Translations under genes and position numbers: made by a program
From: JBDWFY01 sp965275915
GTDB taxonomy: Bacteria; Pseudomonadota; Alphaproteobacteria; Rhizobiales; Stappiaceae
Assembly: GCA_965275915.1 (NCBI GenBank)
Contig: CBDHYI010000008.1
Location: 434,001-498,000, forward strand
DNA length: 64,000 bases
Direction of reading: 5' to 3'
Notes under the pieces: generated by a model
The model's database searches: none
Told to the model about the DNA's origin: nothing
The model's input: only the letters and a program-made list of their open reading frames with translations
In this document: positions 33,101 through 40,166 of the stretch, piece after piece
How positions within the stretch are numbered: the first letter of the stretch is position 1
Layout: the number at the start of each line of letters is the position of its first letter

Positions 33101-34937
33101 CGGCAGCCAGATATTCGAACTGTTCATCGGCCGAATAGCTGAAGGTGCCGTTGGTGTTGTTGGTCACCGAACCGACGGTGGCGGTGGTATCGACAGTAAT
33201 CGTATGTGTGTCGGATACATCGATGTCTGAATAGTTCGCGGTGATAGTAACAACCGGCCCATCTTCGTTCGCTGTTCCAGTGACTGCCAGTGCAACCGGC
33301 GCATCATTTGTTCCAACAATAGTGACGTTGAATGTCTGGCTGGCGGTTCCGCTATTTGGATCGTTGACGGCGAGGGTGTAGGTCAGTGTGACCGTTTCCT
33401 CTGTCGCCAGATAGTCGAACAGTGTGGAGTTTGCAGCAAAGTTCACTTTCAGCGAACCGGTGCTGCTGCCGGCGGCTTTCACGATATCCGTGATGGAGAT
33501 GAGATTGAGCAGCGCTGCATCCGTCACGCCGGACAGGCCGCCGGTCGTGCCGCTCTTGCTGACGGCGGTTACCGATGCCGTATAGCCGGTATCGTTCACA
33601 TCCTGATCGCTGAAGGTGACATCAAGCGAACCGGTAATATTTGCCGTGGTGGTTGTTTCCCAAAGATTGAGATCACCTGTCGGCACATAGTTGCCAAGCG
33701 CATCGGGCGTAAAGGTGTAGACAGCTCCGCTGTTCAAACCGTGATCATCGTCATGATAGGCGCCAACCAGAACAACACCTGCATCGTTAATCGATACCGA
33801 CCGGCCGAAATTGTCTCCGGCTTCCCCATCCGGAGCAAGAAGTTTGGTCTCGGTATAACCACCTGCGCCATCAGGACGAAAGACATAGGCAGCTCCGGCA
33901 TAGGAGCCATTGTCATCATTGCCCAATGCGCCGGCAACCACGACGCCCGCCTCATTCATGGCTACCGAATATCCTAGAAAGTCACTGGCTACCGCGTCTG
34001 AGGCTGTCAGTTTGACTTCGCTGTAACCGCCGATGCCATCCGGTGTGTAAACATATAAAGATCCGGAATTACTGCCGCCATCATCATCGAAAGGAGACCC
34101 TGCGATCATGATGCCGGATTCATTGATGGCAACTGATCGCCCGAATTGATCTCCGGCGGCTCCGTCTGAAGCGGTCAGCTTGACTTCGGTGTACCCCCCT
34201 GTGCCATTGGGCGTGTAGACATAGACCGATCCGGAATCCGCACCGTTGTCGCCATCATTATAAGTACCGACGGCAATAATTCCGGCATCGTTCACAACAA
34301 GGGTCTGACCGAATTGATCCCCGGCAGCACCGTCCGACGCAGTCAGTTTGACTTCGTTATAGCCTCCGGAACCATCTGGAGTGAAAACATAGATGGAGCC
34401 CGATTCCGATCCTTTGTCGTCATCACCGTAAGCGCCTGCAACAACGACACCGGCATTATTCACCGAGACGGTGTATTCTCCCCGGCCCAGGAAATCGAGC
34501 GCTGCAGCATCCGATGCAGTCAGTTTGACTTCGGCGTAACCGCCGATGCCGTCGGGTGTGAAAACATAGATTGCACCAGCTGCATTGCCGTTGTCATCAT
34601 CACCATAAGCGCTCGCAACGACCACGCCATTGTCGTTTATCGCGACGGACAGTCCCAGATAATCGTTGTGTTCACCATCGGATGCCGTCAACTCAACGAC
34701 ATCGTAGCCGCCCGAGCTGTTGGGCGTGTGCACATGGACAGCACCGGGCCGGATGTTCCCTGTACCATCATAGTACGCACTGACAGCCAATATTCCGGAA
34801 TTGTTAATTGCAGTTGTATATCCAAAATTGGCTATACCGGAATTAAGGGGAATATTGGTCGACGTCACCTTGTCCGGATCCAAAACCGAAACAATCGACG
34901 TAATAACAGGGGAATTGTTCTGGCCTGATGATGACAT
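30165..34937 (-). CDS. giant secreted protein: FG-GAP-like propellers, VCBS/cadherin-like repeats, RTX-type C-terminus
   Basis: A 1590-residue acidic, Cys-poor protein with no N-terminal signal peptide. Residues about 12-390 hold seven repeats of the type GDDDNGNAAGAIYVFTPDG, each with an Asp-rich Ca-binding-like loop, probably a seven-bladed FG-GAP beta-propeller. A VCBS-like domain and three 100-residue cadherin-like repeats (NDAPVALAV...TFSYSADEQFEYLAAGETATDTFTYTVSDGNGG) follow. Residues about 848-1392 duplicate the propeller and VCBS-like domain, and one more repeat follows. The C-terminal 110 residues (GVIDGTVGADTLTSTNEDEILTG..DDFRFV) look like an RTX block with a type I secretion signal. 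The start has CTGGAGAAC upstream. The role is probably adhesion or matrix binding; no type I exporter genes are in the window. Confidence 0.85.
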   Translation of the reverse strand: MSSSGQNNSPVITSIVSVLDPDKVTSTNIPLNSGIANFGYTTAINNSGILAVSAYYDGTGNIRPGAVHVHTPNSSGGYDVVELTASDGEHNDYLGLSVAINDNGVVVASAYGDDDNGNAAGAIYVFTPDGIGGYAEVKLTASDAAALDFLGRGEYTVSVNNAGVVVAGAYGDDDKGSESGSIYVFTPDGSGGYNEVKLTASDGAAGDQFGQTLVVNDAGIIAVGTYNDGDNGADSGSVYVYTPNGTGGYTEVKLTASDGAAGDQFGRSVAINESGIMIAGSPFDDDGGSNSGSLYVYTPDGIGGYSEVKLTASDAVASDFLGYSVAMNEAGVVVAGALGNDDNGSYAGAAYVFRPDGAGGYTETKLLAPDGEAGDNFGRSVSINDAGVVLVGAYHDDDHGLNSGAVYTFTPDALGNYVPTGDLNLWETTTTANITGSLDVTFSDQDVNDTGYTASVTAVSKSGTTGGLSGVTDAALLNLISITDIVKAAGSSTGSLKVNFAANSTLFDYLATEETVTLTYTLAVNDPNSGTASQTFNVTIVGTNDAPVALAVTGTANEDGPVVTITANYSDIDVSDTHTITVDTTATVGSVTNNTNGTFSYSADEQFEYLAAGETATDTFTYTVSDGNGGTATETVTVTITGQNDAPVALAVAAAANEDGPAITVSASITDADTSDTHTYTVDTTGTIGSVTNNNDGTFSYSANGQFEYLAAGETATDTFTYTVSDGNGGTATETVTVTITGQNDAPVALAVTAAANENGPAITVSASITDADTSDTHTYTVNTTGTTGSVTNNNNGTFSYSTNGQFDYLAAGETATDTFTYTVSDGNGGTATETVTITIAGENRAPLITSIVSVLDPDKVTSTNIPLNSGIANFGYTTAINNSGILAVSAYYDGTGNIRPGAVHVHTPNNSGGYDVVELTASDGEHNDYLGLSVAINDNGVVVASAYGDDDNGNAAGAIYVFTPDGIGGYAEVKLTASDAAALDFLGRGEYTVSVNNAGVVVAGAYGDDDKGSESGSIYVFTPDGSGGYNEVKLTASDGAAGDQFGQTLVVNDAGIIAVGTYNDGDNGADSGSVYVYTPNGTGGYTEVKLTASDGAAGDQFGRSVAINESGIMIAGSPFDDDGGSNSGSLYVYTPDGIGGYSEVKLTASDAVASDFLGYSVAMNEAGVVVAGALGNDDNGANAGAIYIYRPDGSGGYTETKLHAPDGEAGDNFGRSVSINDAGVVLVGAYHDDDHGLNSGAVYTFTPDALGNYVPTGDLNLWETTTTANITGSLDVTFSDQDVNDTGYTASVTAVSKSGTTGGLSGVTDAALLNLISITDIVKAAGSSTGSLKVNFAANSTLFDYLATEETVTLTYTLAVNDPNSGTASQTFNVTIVGTNDAPVALAVTGTAIDNGPAIILSAARADPDTSDTHTFAVDTANTKGTVINNNDGTFSYSADEQFVFLAAGETATDTFTYTISDGNGGTATETVTITVQGVLGNGVIDGTVGADTLTSTNEDEILTGFADNDTFQFKGNDFGQDTIADFEAGQTTDDVIEFDSTTFANFAEVLAAAADDGTHTTLTVDTNNSVTLKNVQVADLHADDFRFV
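30760..32393 (-). repeat. second copy of 1.63-kb intragenic duplication
   Basis: It is a near-identical direct copy of 33271-34904 at an exact offset of 2511 bases (837 codons), so the reading frame is preserved. The most visible block of differences is about 31310-31395, where propeller blade 6 differs. Confidence 0.9.
33271..34904 (-). repeat. first copy of 1.63-kb intragenic duplication
   Basis: The partner of 30760-32393. It encodes one complete seven-blade propeller plus a VCBS-like domain. Only scattered single-base changes separate the copies outside one clustered patch at about 33821-33906. Confidence 0.9.
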
Positions 34938-35073
34938 GATCGGCGTTCTCCAGTTGAAATCGGTAAAGTATGATTTTGAAGAATCACAACTTTAACGAAC
35001 ACGATAACCGGAAAAACGACTAAATCGATTTGTAAAAATTACCTATGGTTGTTGCATTACCAAAGGTTAACTA

Positions 35074-35316
35074 ATGTCTCCGTATAAGAAAATATTAAAC
35101 GAAGAGATTTTTGAATTCATTATTCGATTTTATGAAGTTGTATTTATGGAAACGAGATCGATTATTTGGAAAATTTTTTTATTAAATTACGAGAACGATA
35201 AGTTGAGTCAGTTCCGCGGGATGAAATCTGTCATCGACATACCCATGGCAATGCGGCTCTCAACAAATACAGTTTACGACCGGCTGCGCACAACAGCCCA
35301 TCGGCCGTTACTATGA
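35074..35316 (+). CDS. possible small AT-rich ORF, unknown
   Basis: An 80-residue frame in an AT-rich stretch, with AAAGG upstream of the ATG. The product is hydrophobic and basic; its C-terminal half (IPMAMRLSTNTVYDRLRTT) vaguely recalls a helix-turn-helix recognition helix. Base composition is unlike the flanking genes, which fits either acquired DNA or non-coding sequence. It may be a decayed remnant. The rest of the 34938-35376 gap holds the promoter of the exoprotein gene and nothing else recognised. Confidence 0.25.
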   Translation: MSPYKKILNEEIFEFIIRFYEVVFMETRSIIWKIFLLNYENDKLSQFRGMKSVIDIPMAMRLSTNTVYDRLRTTAHRPLL

Positions 35317-35376
35317 CATGCAATTGTCATAAAATAATGCCGTCAAGATGCCATTCGATTTTCAGCGTGTAGCGCG

Positions 35377-35751
35377 TCAGACAGTGCGCCTGACGCTGCT
35401 GTAGTTTGACGCGTCCATGCCGTTGACGGCGCGGGCATAGGCTCTCAGTTTCAGGATCGTTTCAGAGGGCATCTGTTCTTTGACGATCCCCGTCTTGGCG
35501 TCCACGGTACGGTAGATGGTGGTGTTGGTTTCGGAATCCCGTTCCATCACCTCGACAAGGTTTTCATTGCGGCGCGGCACGTCTGCCGGCTTGCGGCTGT
35601 CCGGTTGCCCGGCACCTTGTGCGTTTTCGCTTGGTTGCACCGTTTCAGAAGCGGGCAGTTCCGTTTTTGCTGCTGACTCCGGCGCTACCGGAGCCCGCGT
35701 TTCCGGAACGCTCGCCACAGAAACGGGCTGTTTGACAGCACTTGTTTCCAT
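35377..35751 (-). CDS. flaG: FlaG-like flagellar protein
   Basis: A 124-residue protein with a Pro/Ala/Glu-rich N-terminus (about 1-60) and a C-terminal domain VEVMERDSETNTTIYRTVDAKTGIVKEQMPSETILKLRAYARA. This matches the FlaG pattern V..D..TGEV..Q.P.E..L.L. FlaG proteins influence filament length in other bacteria. Its position between flagellin and flgI genes supports the call. Similarity is short, so the family assignment is moderate. Confidence 0.6.
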   Translation of the reverse strand: METSAVKQPVSVASVPETRAPVAPESAAKTELPASETVQPSENAQGAGQPDSRKPADVPRRNENLVEVMERDSETNTTIYRTVDAKTGIVKEQMPSETILKLRAYARAVNGMDASNYSSVRRTV

Positions 35752-35884
35752 GGTCTTTCTCCGTAAACTCCGCGGGATTGCGGAATCTATCGAGCCCGAC
35801 TGTAACAGAAGAGATTTGAAGGCACCGTTTAGAAAATCGTTAAACTTTTAGGCATCTTTGCCGGTATCGATTCGAAATAGGACT

Positions 35885-35910
35885 AAAAGCCGCAGATTCC
35901 TGCGACTTTT
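35885..35910 (-). terminator. terminator-like hairpin downstream of flgN
   Basis: AAAAGTCGCAG and CTGCGGCTTTT form an 11-bp stem (one G-T pair) with loop GAAT on the minus strand. It lies 98 bases after the flgN stop and is symmetric enough to work in both directions. Confidence 0.55.
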
Positions 35911-36007
35911 GCTGCCGGAAGTTTTTTTGGCTATTTGGATATGCAAAGTGTCTTTTGTCTGAAAAATAAGCCGGATATCGCTTTGCCGATACCTAATTCA
36001 CAGGAAA

Positions 36008-36487
36008 TTACAGGGTCTGGTTCAATGAAATACCGTGCAATGAGCCGCCCGCCGACGTTTCAGCGGCACCGGGCCGATAGGTGACGGGTCCTTGTGTGGC
36101 ACCCGCTGTTTTGGCAACGGTGCGGACAATGTCCTCCGAAACTTCGCGCGCGATGGCCAGTGCGGAGAGGTTGATCCTCAGGACATCGCGGAACAGGGCA
36201 TGCTTGTCCCTGACACGGGCCGTTCGGGCAGGTGCGAGATTGCCGATGGCAACCAGATTGGCTTTCACCAGATGCATCAGTTCGGTATATTCCTCGGCGG
36301 CTTCCGTTTTCTTCGGTTGCAGCGAGCCGGCAAGGCGCAGTTTTCCGTTTCTGAGCAACCCGGTTTCTTCTTCTAGGATGTCAAGCAGCCCGTCCATCGA
36401 CCGGTCGAGGCGGACCAGAAGATCTTCCGCCGCTTCGGGGGTGTTCAGGCGGTCCTGCTCTTTCGGTGCCAGCGCCGGTTCGGTCAT
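36008..36487 (-). CDS. flgN: FlgN-like flagellar chaperone
   Basis: A 159-residue mostly helical protein (LLVRLDRSMDGLLDILEEETGLLRNGKL, then KKTEAAEEYTELMHLVKANL) of the size and pattern of FlgN, the export chaperone for FlgK and FlgL. It is the last gene of the flgI-flgJ-flgN unit; its ATG overlaps the flgJ stop as ATGA. Direct sequence similarity among FlgN proteins is low, so context carries much of the weight. Confidence 0.7.
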   Translation of the reverse strand: MTEPALAPKEQDRLNTPEAAEDLLVRLDRSMDGLLDILEEETGLLRNGKLRLAGSLQPKKTEAAEEYTELMHLVKANLVAIGNLAPARTARVRDKHALFRDVLRINLSALAIAREVSEDIVRTVAKTAGATQGPVTYRPGAAETSAGGSLHGISLNQTL

Positions 36488-36813
36488 TGCATTGCTCCTT
36501 CCTGAAGGGCGATCAGTTCTCTTTTGACGGCGGCGGCAATACCGATGCCGCCGGCGTCGCTGACGCCTTTGGCGTATTGTTCAACCAGCATGGATTTCCA
36601 TGTGTCAGCACCCGGACCGCTGCCATATGTCCCGCCTTCCTCAAGACCGGTGAACATGGAGCTGAACATTTCCTGCAGAAAAACGGCCTCAAATTCCCGG
36701 GCTTTGGCGTCGATCGTCTGAAGCGTGTCTGCGCTCAGACCCGCTCTGGTTTGCTCAAGGCGCGCCTGACTGTAGCCTGACTGAGCCTGGAGGAGGCTGG
36801 AAGCGGCATCCAT
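36484..36813 (-). CDS. flgJ: rod-binding protein, FlgJ N-terminal domain only (CheL type)
   Basis: A 109-residue protein equivalent to the rod-binding domain of FlgJ (AREFEAVFLQEMFSSMFTGL, then WKSMLVEQYAKGVSDAGGIGIAAAV). It lacks the muramidase domain found in gamma-proteobacterial FlgJ; Caulobacter CheL has the same form. The ATG at 36813 shares one base with the flgI stop (TGATG). Rod assembly must therefore use a separate muramidase. Confidence 0.88.
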   Translation of the reverse strand: MDAASSLLQAQSGYSQARLEQTRAGLSADTLQTIDAKAREFEAVFLQEMFSSMFTGLEEGGTYGSGPGADTWKSMLVEQYAKGVSDAGGIGIAAAVKRELIALQEGAMQ

Positions 36814-37928
36814 CACATCACCTCGATTTCGGCCTGCAGGGCACCCGCGGCTTTGATGGCCTGCAGGATGGAGATGAGATCGCGCGGGCCGATGCCAAGT
36901 GCATTCAGGCCGTCCACCAGTTCCTGCAGCGTCACGCTCTCGCGCACGACCGCCAGCTTGTGGTCGCTCTCGTCGGTCACGCTGATATCGGTCCTGGGAA
37001 CGACAACGGTCTGACCGTTTGCAAACGGAAGCGGCTGGCTGACTTCCGGGCTTTCGGCGATTGTCACCGTCAGATTGCCCTGCGCGACGGCGACGGTTGA
37101 AACGCGCACGTTCTGGCCCATGACAATAATGCCGGAATTCTCGTCGATCACGACCCGGGCCGGCAGATCCGGCTCGATCAGCAACTGTTCGATATCGGTC
37201 AGAAGATCGACAATGTTGCCGTCAAAGTCGCGCGACAGAACCAGCTTCACGGTCGAGGGGTCGGTCGGTTCTGCCGTCGGCAGGCCGATCAGTTCGTTAA
37301 CGGCCAGGGCAATGCGCCGGGCTGTCGTGAGATCCGGGTTGCGCAAGGAAATGCGCAGAGACGTCAGGGAGGCCAGCTGAAAATCCAGTTCCCGTTCGAC
37401 CAGCGCGCCATTGGCGATCCGTCCGGACGTAGGCACTCCGCGAACCACGGAGGCAGCATCGCCGCCCGCGGAAAAGCCGCCGATCGCCACCGGCCCCTGC
37501 GCAATGGCGTAAACTTCGCCATCGGCACCCAGAAGCGGGGTCACAAGCAGCGTGCCGCCCTGCAGGCTGTCCGCATCGCCAAGCGCGCTGACATTGACAT
37601 CGATCCGGGTTCCCTGGGTGGCGAAGGGCTTCAGATTGGCGGTCACCATGACAGCGGCCACATTCTCGGTATTCAGATCGACATTGCGGGTGTTGACCCC
37701 AAGCCGCTCCAGCATGGCCTGCAGACTTTGCCGGGTGAACGGTGCGTTCTGCAGCGTGTCACCTGTGCCCTGAAGACCGACAACCAGTCCGTAGCCGATC
37801 AATTGGTTGTCACGGATGCCTTCAAAATCCGCGATATCCTTGATCCGCGATGCGGCGGAAGCCGAAGCAACTGTCAACAGTGCCAGGGTGAGGAAACTAG
37901 TCAGTCTGACTATCAAAGACGGCTTCAT
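36813..37928 (-). CDS. flgI: flagellar P-ring protein FlgI
   Basis: A 371-residue periplasmic P-ring subunit. A signal peptide (MKPSLIVRLTSFLTLALLTVASASA) precedes the family start SRIKDIADFEGIRDNQLIGYGLVVGLQGTGD, and the family C-terminus is LVDGLNALGIGPRDLISILQAIKAAGALQAEIEVM. The ATG at 37928 is used; the frame reaches a TTG at 37964. A sigma-54 promoter lies 43-58 bases upstream. Confidence 0.96.
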   Translation of the reverse strand: MKPSLIVRLTSFLTLALLTVASASAASRIKDIADFEGIRDNQLIGYGLVVGLQGTGDTLQNAPFTRQSLQAMLERLGVNTRNVDLNTENVAAVMVTANLKPFATQGTRIDVNVSALGDADSLQGGTLLVTPLLGADGEVYAIAQGPVAIGGFSAGGDAASVVRGVPTSGRIANGALVERELDFQLASLTSLRISLRNPDLTTARRIALAVNELIGLPTAEPTDPSTVKLVLSRDFDGNIVDLLTDIEQLLIEPDLPARVVIDENSGIIVMGQNVRVSTVAVAQGNLTVTIAESPEVSQPLPFANGQTVVVPRTDISVTDESDHKLAVVRESVTLQELVDGLNALGIGPRDLISILQAIKAAGALQAEIEVM

Positions 37929-37970
37929 TGTCAGTTTTGCCCGAATGCGAACGATAACTGACAACAGGTA

Positions 37971-37986
37971 TGCGAAGGCCGTGCCA
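37971..37986 (-). promoter_or_regulatory. sigma-54 promoter of the flgI-flgJ-flgN operon
   Basis: On the minus strand TGGCACGGCCTTCGCA matches TGGCACG-N4-TTGCA with one change; GG and GC are ten bases apart. It is in the divergent region with fliX. Confidence 0.88.
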
Positions 37987-38151
37987 GAATTTAACTGTTC
38001 GGAAACTTTATTTAGAGATCTGATTTTATTGAAGAAAGTCGGTTTTCCAACATCCGTGCCAAACCAAGGGTGGGAAATTTTTGCCTTCCTGCAGCCAAAT
38101 CATCTACCATAACGGCAAGGTTTTCCCGATCACGGCGAAAAGGTTTGCGGC

Positions 38152-38574
38152 ATGCGGATTCAAGGGCCCGGGCCCGTCTCATCAACGCAAGGCAAAGGGG
38201 CGGCGCGTAAGTCAAAGGGCGATGGCGCAGGATTTCAGATTGAAACCGAAACGCCCAAAAGTGCCGAAAGCCAGTCTGCCGGTTCGACGATTGCGCCGCA
38301 GGGACTGGACGCCCTTCTGGCATTGCAGGCGGTGGAGGATCCGTTGTCCGAGCGAAAAAAGACCGCACAGCTTGGCCATGAGATTCTCGACGGGCTGGAA
38401 AAGCTCAAGATAGATTTGCTTGCGGGCAAGGTTCCGATCGACCGTCTTGAGACAATTCTCGGCCTGCTGAAAAACCGGGACGAAAGCGGTGATTCGGATC
38501 TCGATCAGGTCATGGGCGAGATTGAATTGAGGGCAAAAGTCGAATTGGCGAAGCTCGGACGCTTCGTTGACTAA
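38152..38574 (+). CDS. fliX: flagellar assembly regulator FliX
   Basis: A 140-residue protein matching alphaproteobacterial FliX: MRIQGPGPVSST at the start and LLALQAVEDPLSERKKTAQLGHEILDGLEKLKIDLLAGKVPIDRLETILGLL in the core. FliX senses early basal-body assembly and controls FlbD, the activator of sigma-54 flagellar promoters. It is divergent from flgI, as in Caulobacter. It implies that a flbD gene exists elsewhere in the genome. Confidence 0.93.
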   Translation: MRIQGPGPVSSTQGKGAARKSKGDGAGFQIETETPKSAESQSAGSTIAPQGLDALLALQAVEDPLSERKKTAQLGHEILDGLEKLKIDLLAGKVPIDRLETILGLLKNRDESGDSDLDQVMGEIELRAKVELAKLGRFVD

Positions 38575-38702
38575 AGGTCACAGGTTTCTTTAACTGACTG
38601 ACAAAACGATCATTTTTCCGGAAATCTCAACACTGTCGGTGCAAAAATTTCCCCCTCATGAGAGGCGGCGATCACGAATTGAAAAATTTTGCGATCGCGC
38701 CG

Positions 38703-38731
38703 TTGTCCCTCGGCACCGCCATCGTTATATT
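38703..38731 (+). promoter_or_regulatory. sigma-70-type promoter of dksA
   Basis: TTGTCC and TATATT are separated by 17 bases and end 38 bases before the dksA ATG. Confidence 0.5.
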
Positions 38732-38768
38732 CCGCGCAATCTAAGTTGGAAGGTTGTCGGAGTAATAT

Positions 38769-39185
38769 ATGGCGGTCGACATTGAAGACAAATATCGTCC
38801 TTCTGAAAAAGAACCATTCATGAACGAGAAGCAGCGCGAGTATTTTCGCCTGAAACTTCTTGCATGGAAAGAAGATATCTATCGGGAAAGCCGGGAAACT
38901 CTCTCGAACTTACAAGAGCAGAGCCGTAATCATCCGGATCTGGCCGACCGGGCAAGTTCCGAGGCGGATCGTTCTATCGAACTCAGGGCCCGGGACAGAC
39001 AGCGTAAACTCATCGCAAAGATCGATGAGGCTCTGTTACGGATCGAGGATGGGACATACGGCTATTGCGAGGAAACGGGAGAGCCGATATCGGTTCAAAG
39101 GCTGGATGCCCGACCAATCGCGACCCTGTCCATCGAAGCGCAGGAGCGTCACGAAAGACGGGAAAAAGTTTATCGGGACGATTGA
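38769..39185 (+). CDS. dksA: DksA-family transcription factor lacking most zinc ligands
   Basis: A 138-residue DksA/TraR-family protein that acts through the RNA polymerase secondary channel with ppGpp. A coiled coil (about 30-95) contains DLADRASSEADRSIELRARDRQRKLIAKIDEAL with the acidic tip region. The C-terminal zinc-finger region, YGYCEETGEPISVQRLDARPIATLSIEAQE, keeps only the first of four ligand positions as Cys. This is a variant common in alphaproteobacteria. The gene often accompanies flagellar genes in this class. Confidence 0.93.
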   Translation: MAVDIEDKYRPSEKEPFMNEKQREYFRLKLLAWKEDIYRESRETLSNLQEQSRNHPDLADRASSEADRSIELRARDRQRKLIAKIDEALLRIEDGTYGYCEETGEPISVQRLDARPIATLSIEAQERHERREKVYRDD

Positions 39186-39197
39186 AATCAAACAAAT

Positions 39198-39221
39198 CCG
39201 CGCCAGTTGCGCGGCTTTTTT
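39198..39221 (+). terminator. terminator of dksA
   Basis: CCGCGC-CAGTT-GCGCGG followed by CTTTTTTA, 12 bases after the stop. A second hairpin (GCCGGAGC/GCTTCGGC, about 39229-39259) followed by seven Ts lies directly downstream, giving a double terminator. Confidence 0.88.
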
Positions 39222-39275
39222 ATTTGGGGCCGGAGCGTATGCTTCGGCTCCCTTTTTTTAAGGTCACAGTTTGAG

Positions 39276-39318
39276 TAAAAGACGGGCGCGATGTGCCGGG
39301 GAGCAAACCATCGCGCCC
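39276..39318 (-). terminator. terminator of the flgF-flgG-flgA-flgH operon
   Basis: On the minus strand GGGCGCGATG and CATCGCGCCC form a perfect 10-bp stem, followed by GTCTTTTAC. Two further GC-rich hairpins lie between it and the flgH stop. Confidence 0.7.
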
Positions 39319-39416
39319 GCTTGAAGGCCGCTCCTGGCCGGGGAGCGTGCGAAGCGGCCTTGGGGAAGGGTGGTTCACGGGACGGTCGCCGGAGAGGCGT
39401 CATCCCGTGAGCTTTG

Positions 39417-40166
39417 TCAGAATGGCATGAAGATATCGAGGACCTGCGTGCCGTAACGCGGCTGCTGGACATCCGTGATCTGGCCCCGGCCGCCATAGGC
39501 CAGGCGGGCCTCGGCGATCACCGAGCTGTCAATGGTGTTGTCGGAAGCAATGTCCTCCGGCCGGATCACACCGGCAATGATCAGCTCGCGGACTTCGAAA
39601 TTGACCCGAACTTCCTGCCGGCCCTCAATCACCATGTTGCCGTTTGGAAGCACTTGCGTGACGACGGCTGCGACCGTGGTTCTCAGCGTTTCCTCGCGGT
39701 CGACCGACCCTGCACCGGCATAGTTGGAATTGCTGTCAACGGTGCCCAGCACATCTGCCGATGAGCTGGCGGGAAGTATGAGCGTGTTCAGTGCGTTGCC
39801 GACGGCACCGCCGGCGCCGGCGGTTTCCGTGCTTGTCCGGCTGCGGGCGGTCTGGTTATCGATTTCAGCGCTGTCGGTGATGACAACCTGGACTGTCAGA
39901 ATGTCACCGACCTTACTGGCGCGCTGGTCCTTGAAGAAAGCACGTGTGCCTGTTGCCCAGAGCGAATTGGAGTTGCGGTGGACGGGGACCGGATCCGGCA
40001 TCGGCATTTGTACCGGCCGGTAGCCCGGCTGTGTGGTAGGATCCTGGATGGCGGTCAGGGCGGGGGCTTTGCCGACATTGGCCAGCCTGTCCCCTGCGCC
40101 GCATCCTGCAAGAAGGCCTGCCGCTGAGGCGATCAGAATGAGACGGGTGACTGCAGAACGGCTCAT
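39417..40166 (-). CDS. flgH: flagellar L-ring lipoprotein FlgH
   Basis: A 249-residue outer-membrane L-ring subunit. The lipobox LLAG-C22 follows a short signal sequence. The conserved blocks NSLWATGTRAFFKDQRASKVGDILTVQVVITDSAEIDNQTARSR, GNMVIEGRQEVRVNFEVRELIIAGVIRPEDI and AYGGRGQITDVQQPRYGTQVLDIFMPF identify FlgH. The start overlaps the flgA stop by four bases (ATGA). It is the last gene of the operon. Confidence 0.96.
   Translation of the reverse strand: MSRSAVTRLILIASAAGLLAGCGAGDRLANVGKAPALTAIQDPTTQPGYRPVQMPMPDPVPVHRNSNSLWATGTRAFFKDQRASKVGDILTVQVVITDSAEIDNQTARSRTSTETAGAGGAVGNALNTLILPASSSADVLGTVDSNSNYAGAGSVDREETLRTTVAAVVTQVLPNGNMVIEGRQEVRVNFEVRELIIAGVIRPEDIASDNTIDSSVIAEARLAYGGRGQITDVQQPRYGTQVLDIFMPF

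Noticed and set aside
30342..33230. Long plus-strand frames (337 codons, twice) opposite the exoprotein
   Set aside because: They are antisense reflections of Asp/Gly-rich repeats, Cys/Gly/Arg-rich, and arise because the sense strand is repetitive.
32400..33290. Regularly spaced repeats that might suggest CRISPR
   Set aside because: The period is about 300 bases and codes for cadherin-like domains; there are no short spacers or cas genes.
38060..38110. Possible sigma-54 site upstream of fliX (TGGGAAATTTTTGC)
   Set aside because: GG and GC are nine rather than ten bases apart and the CACG element is missing.
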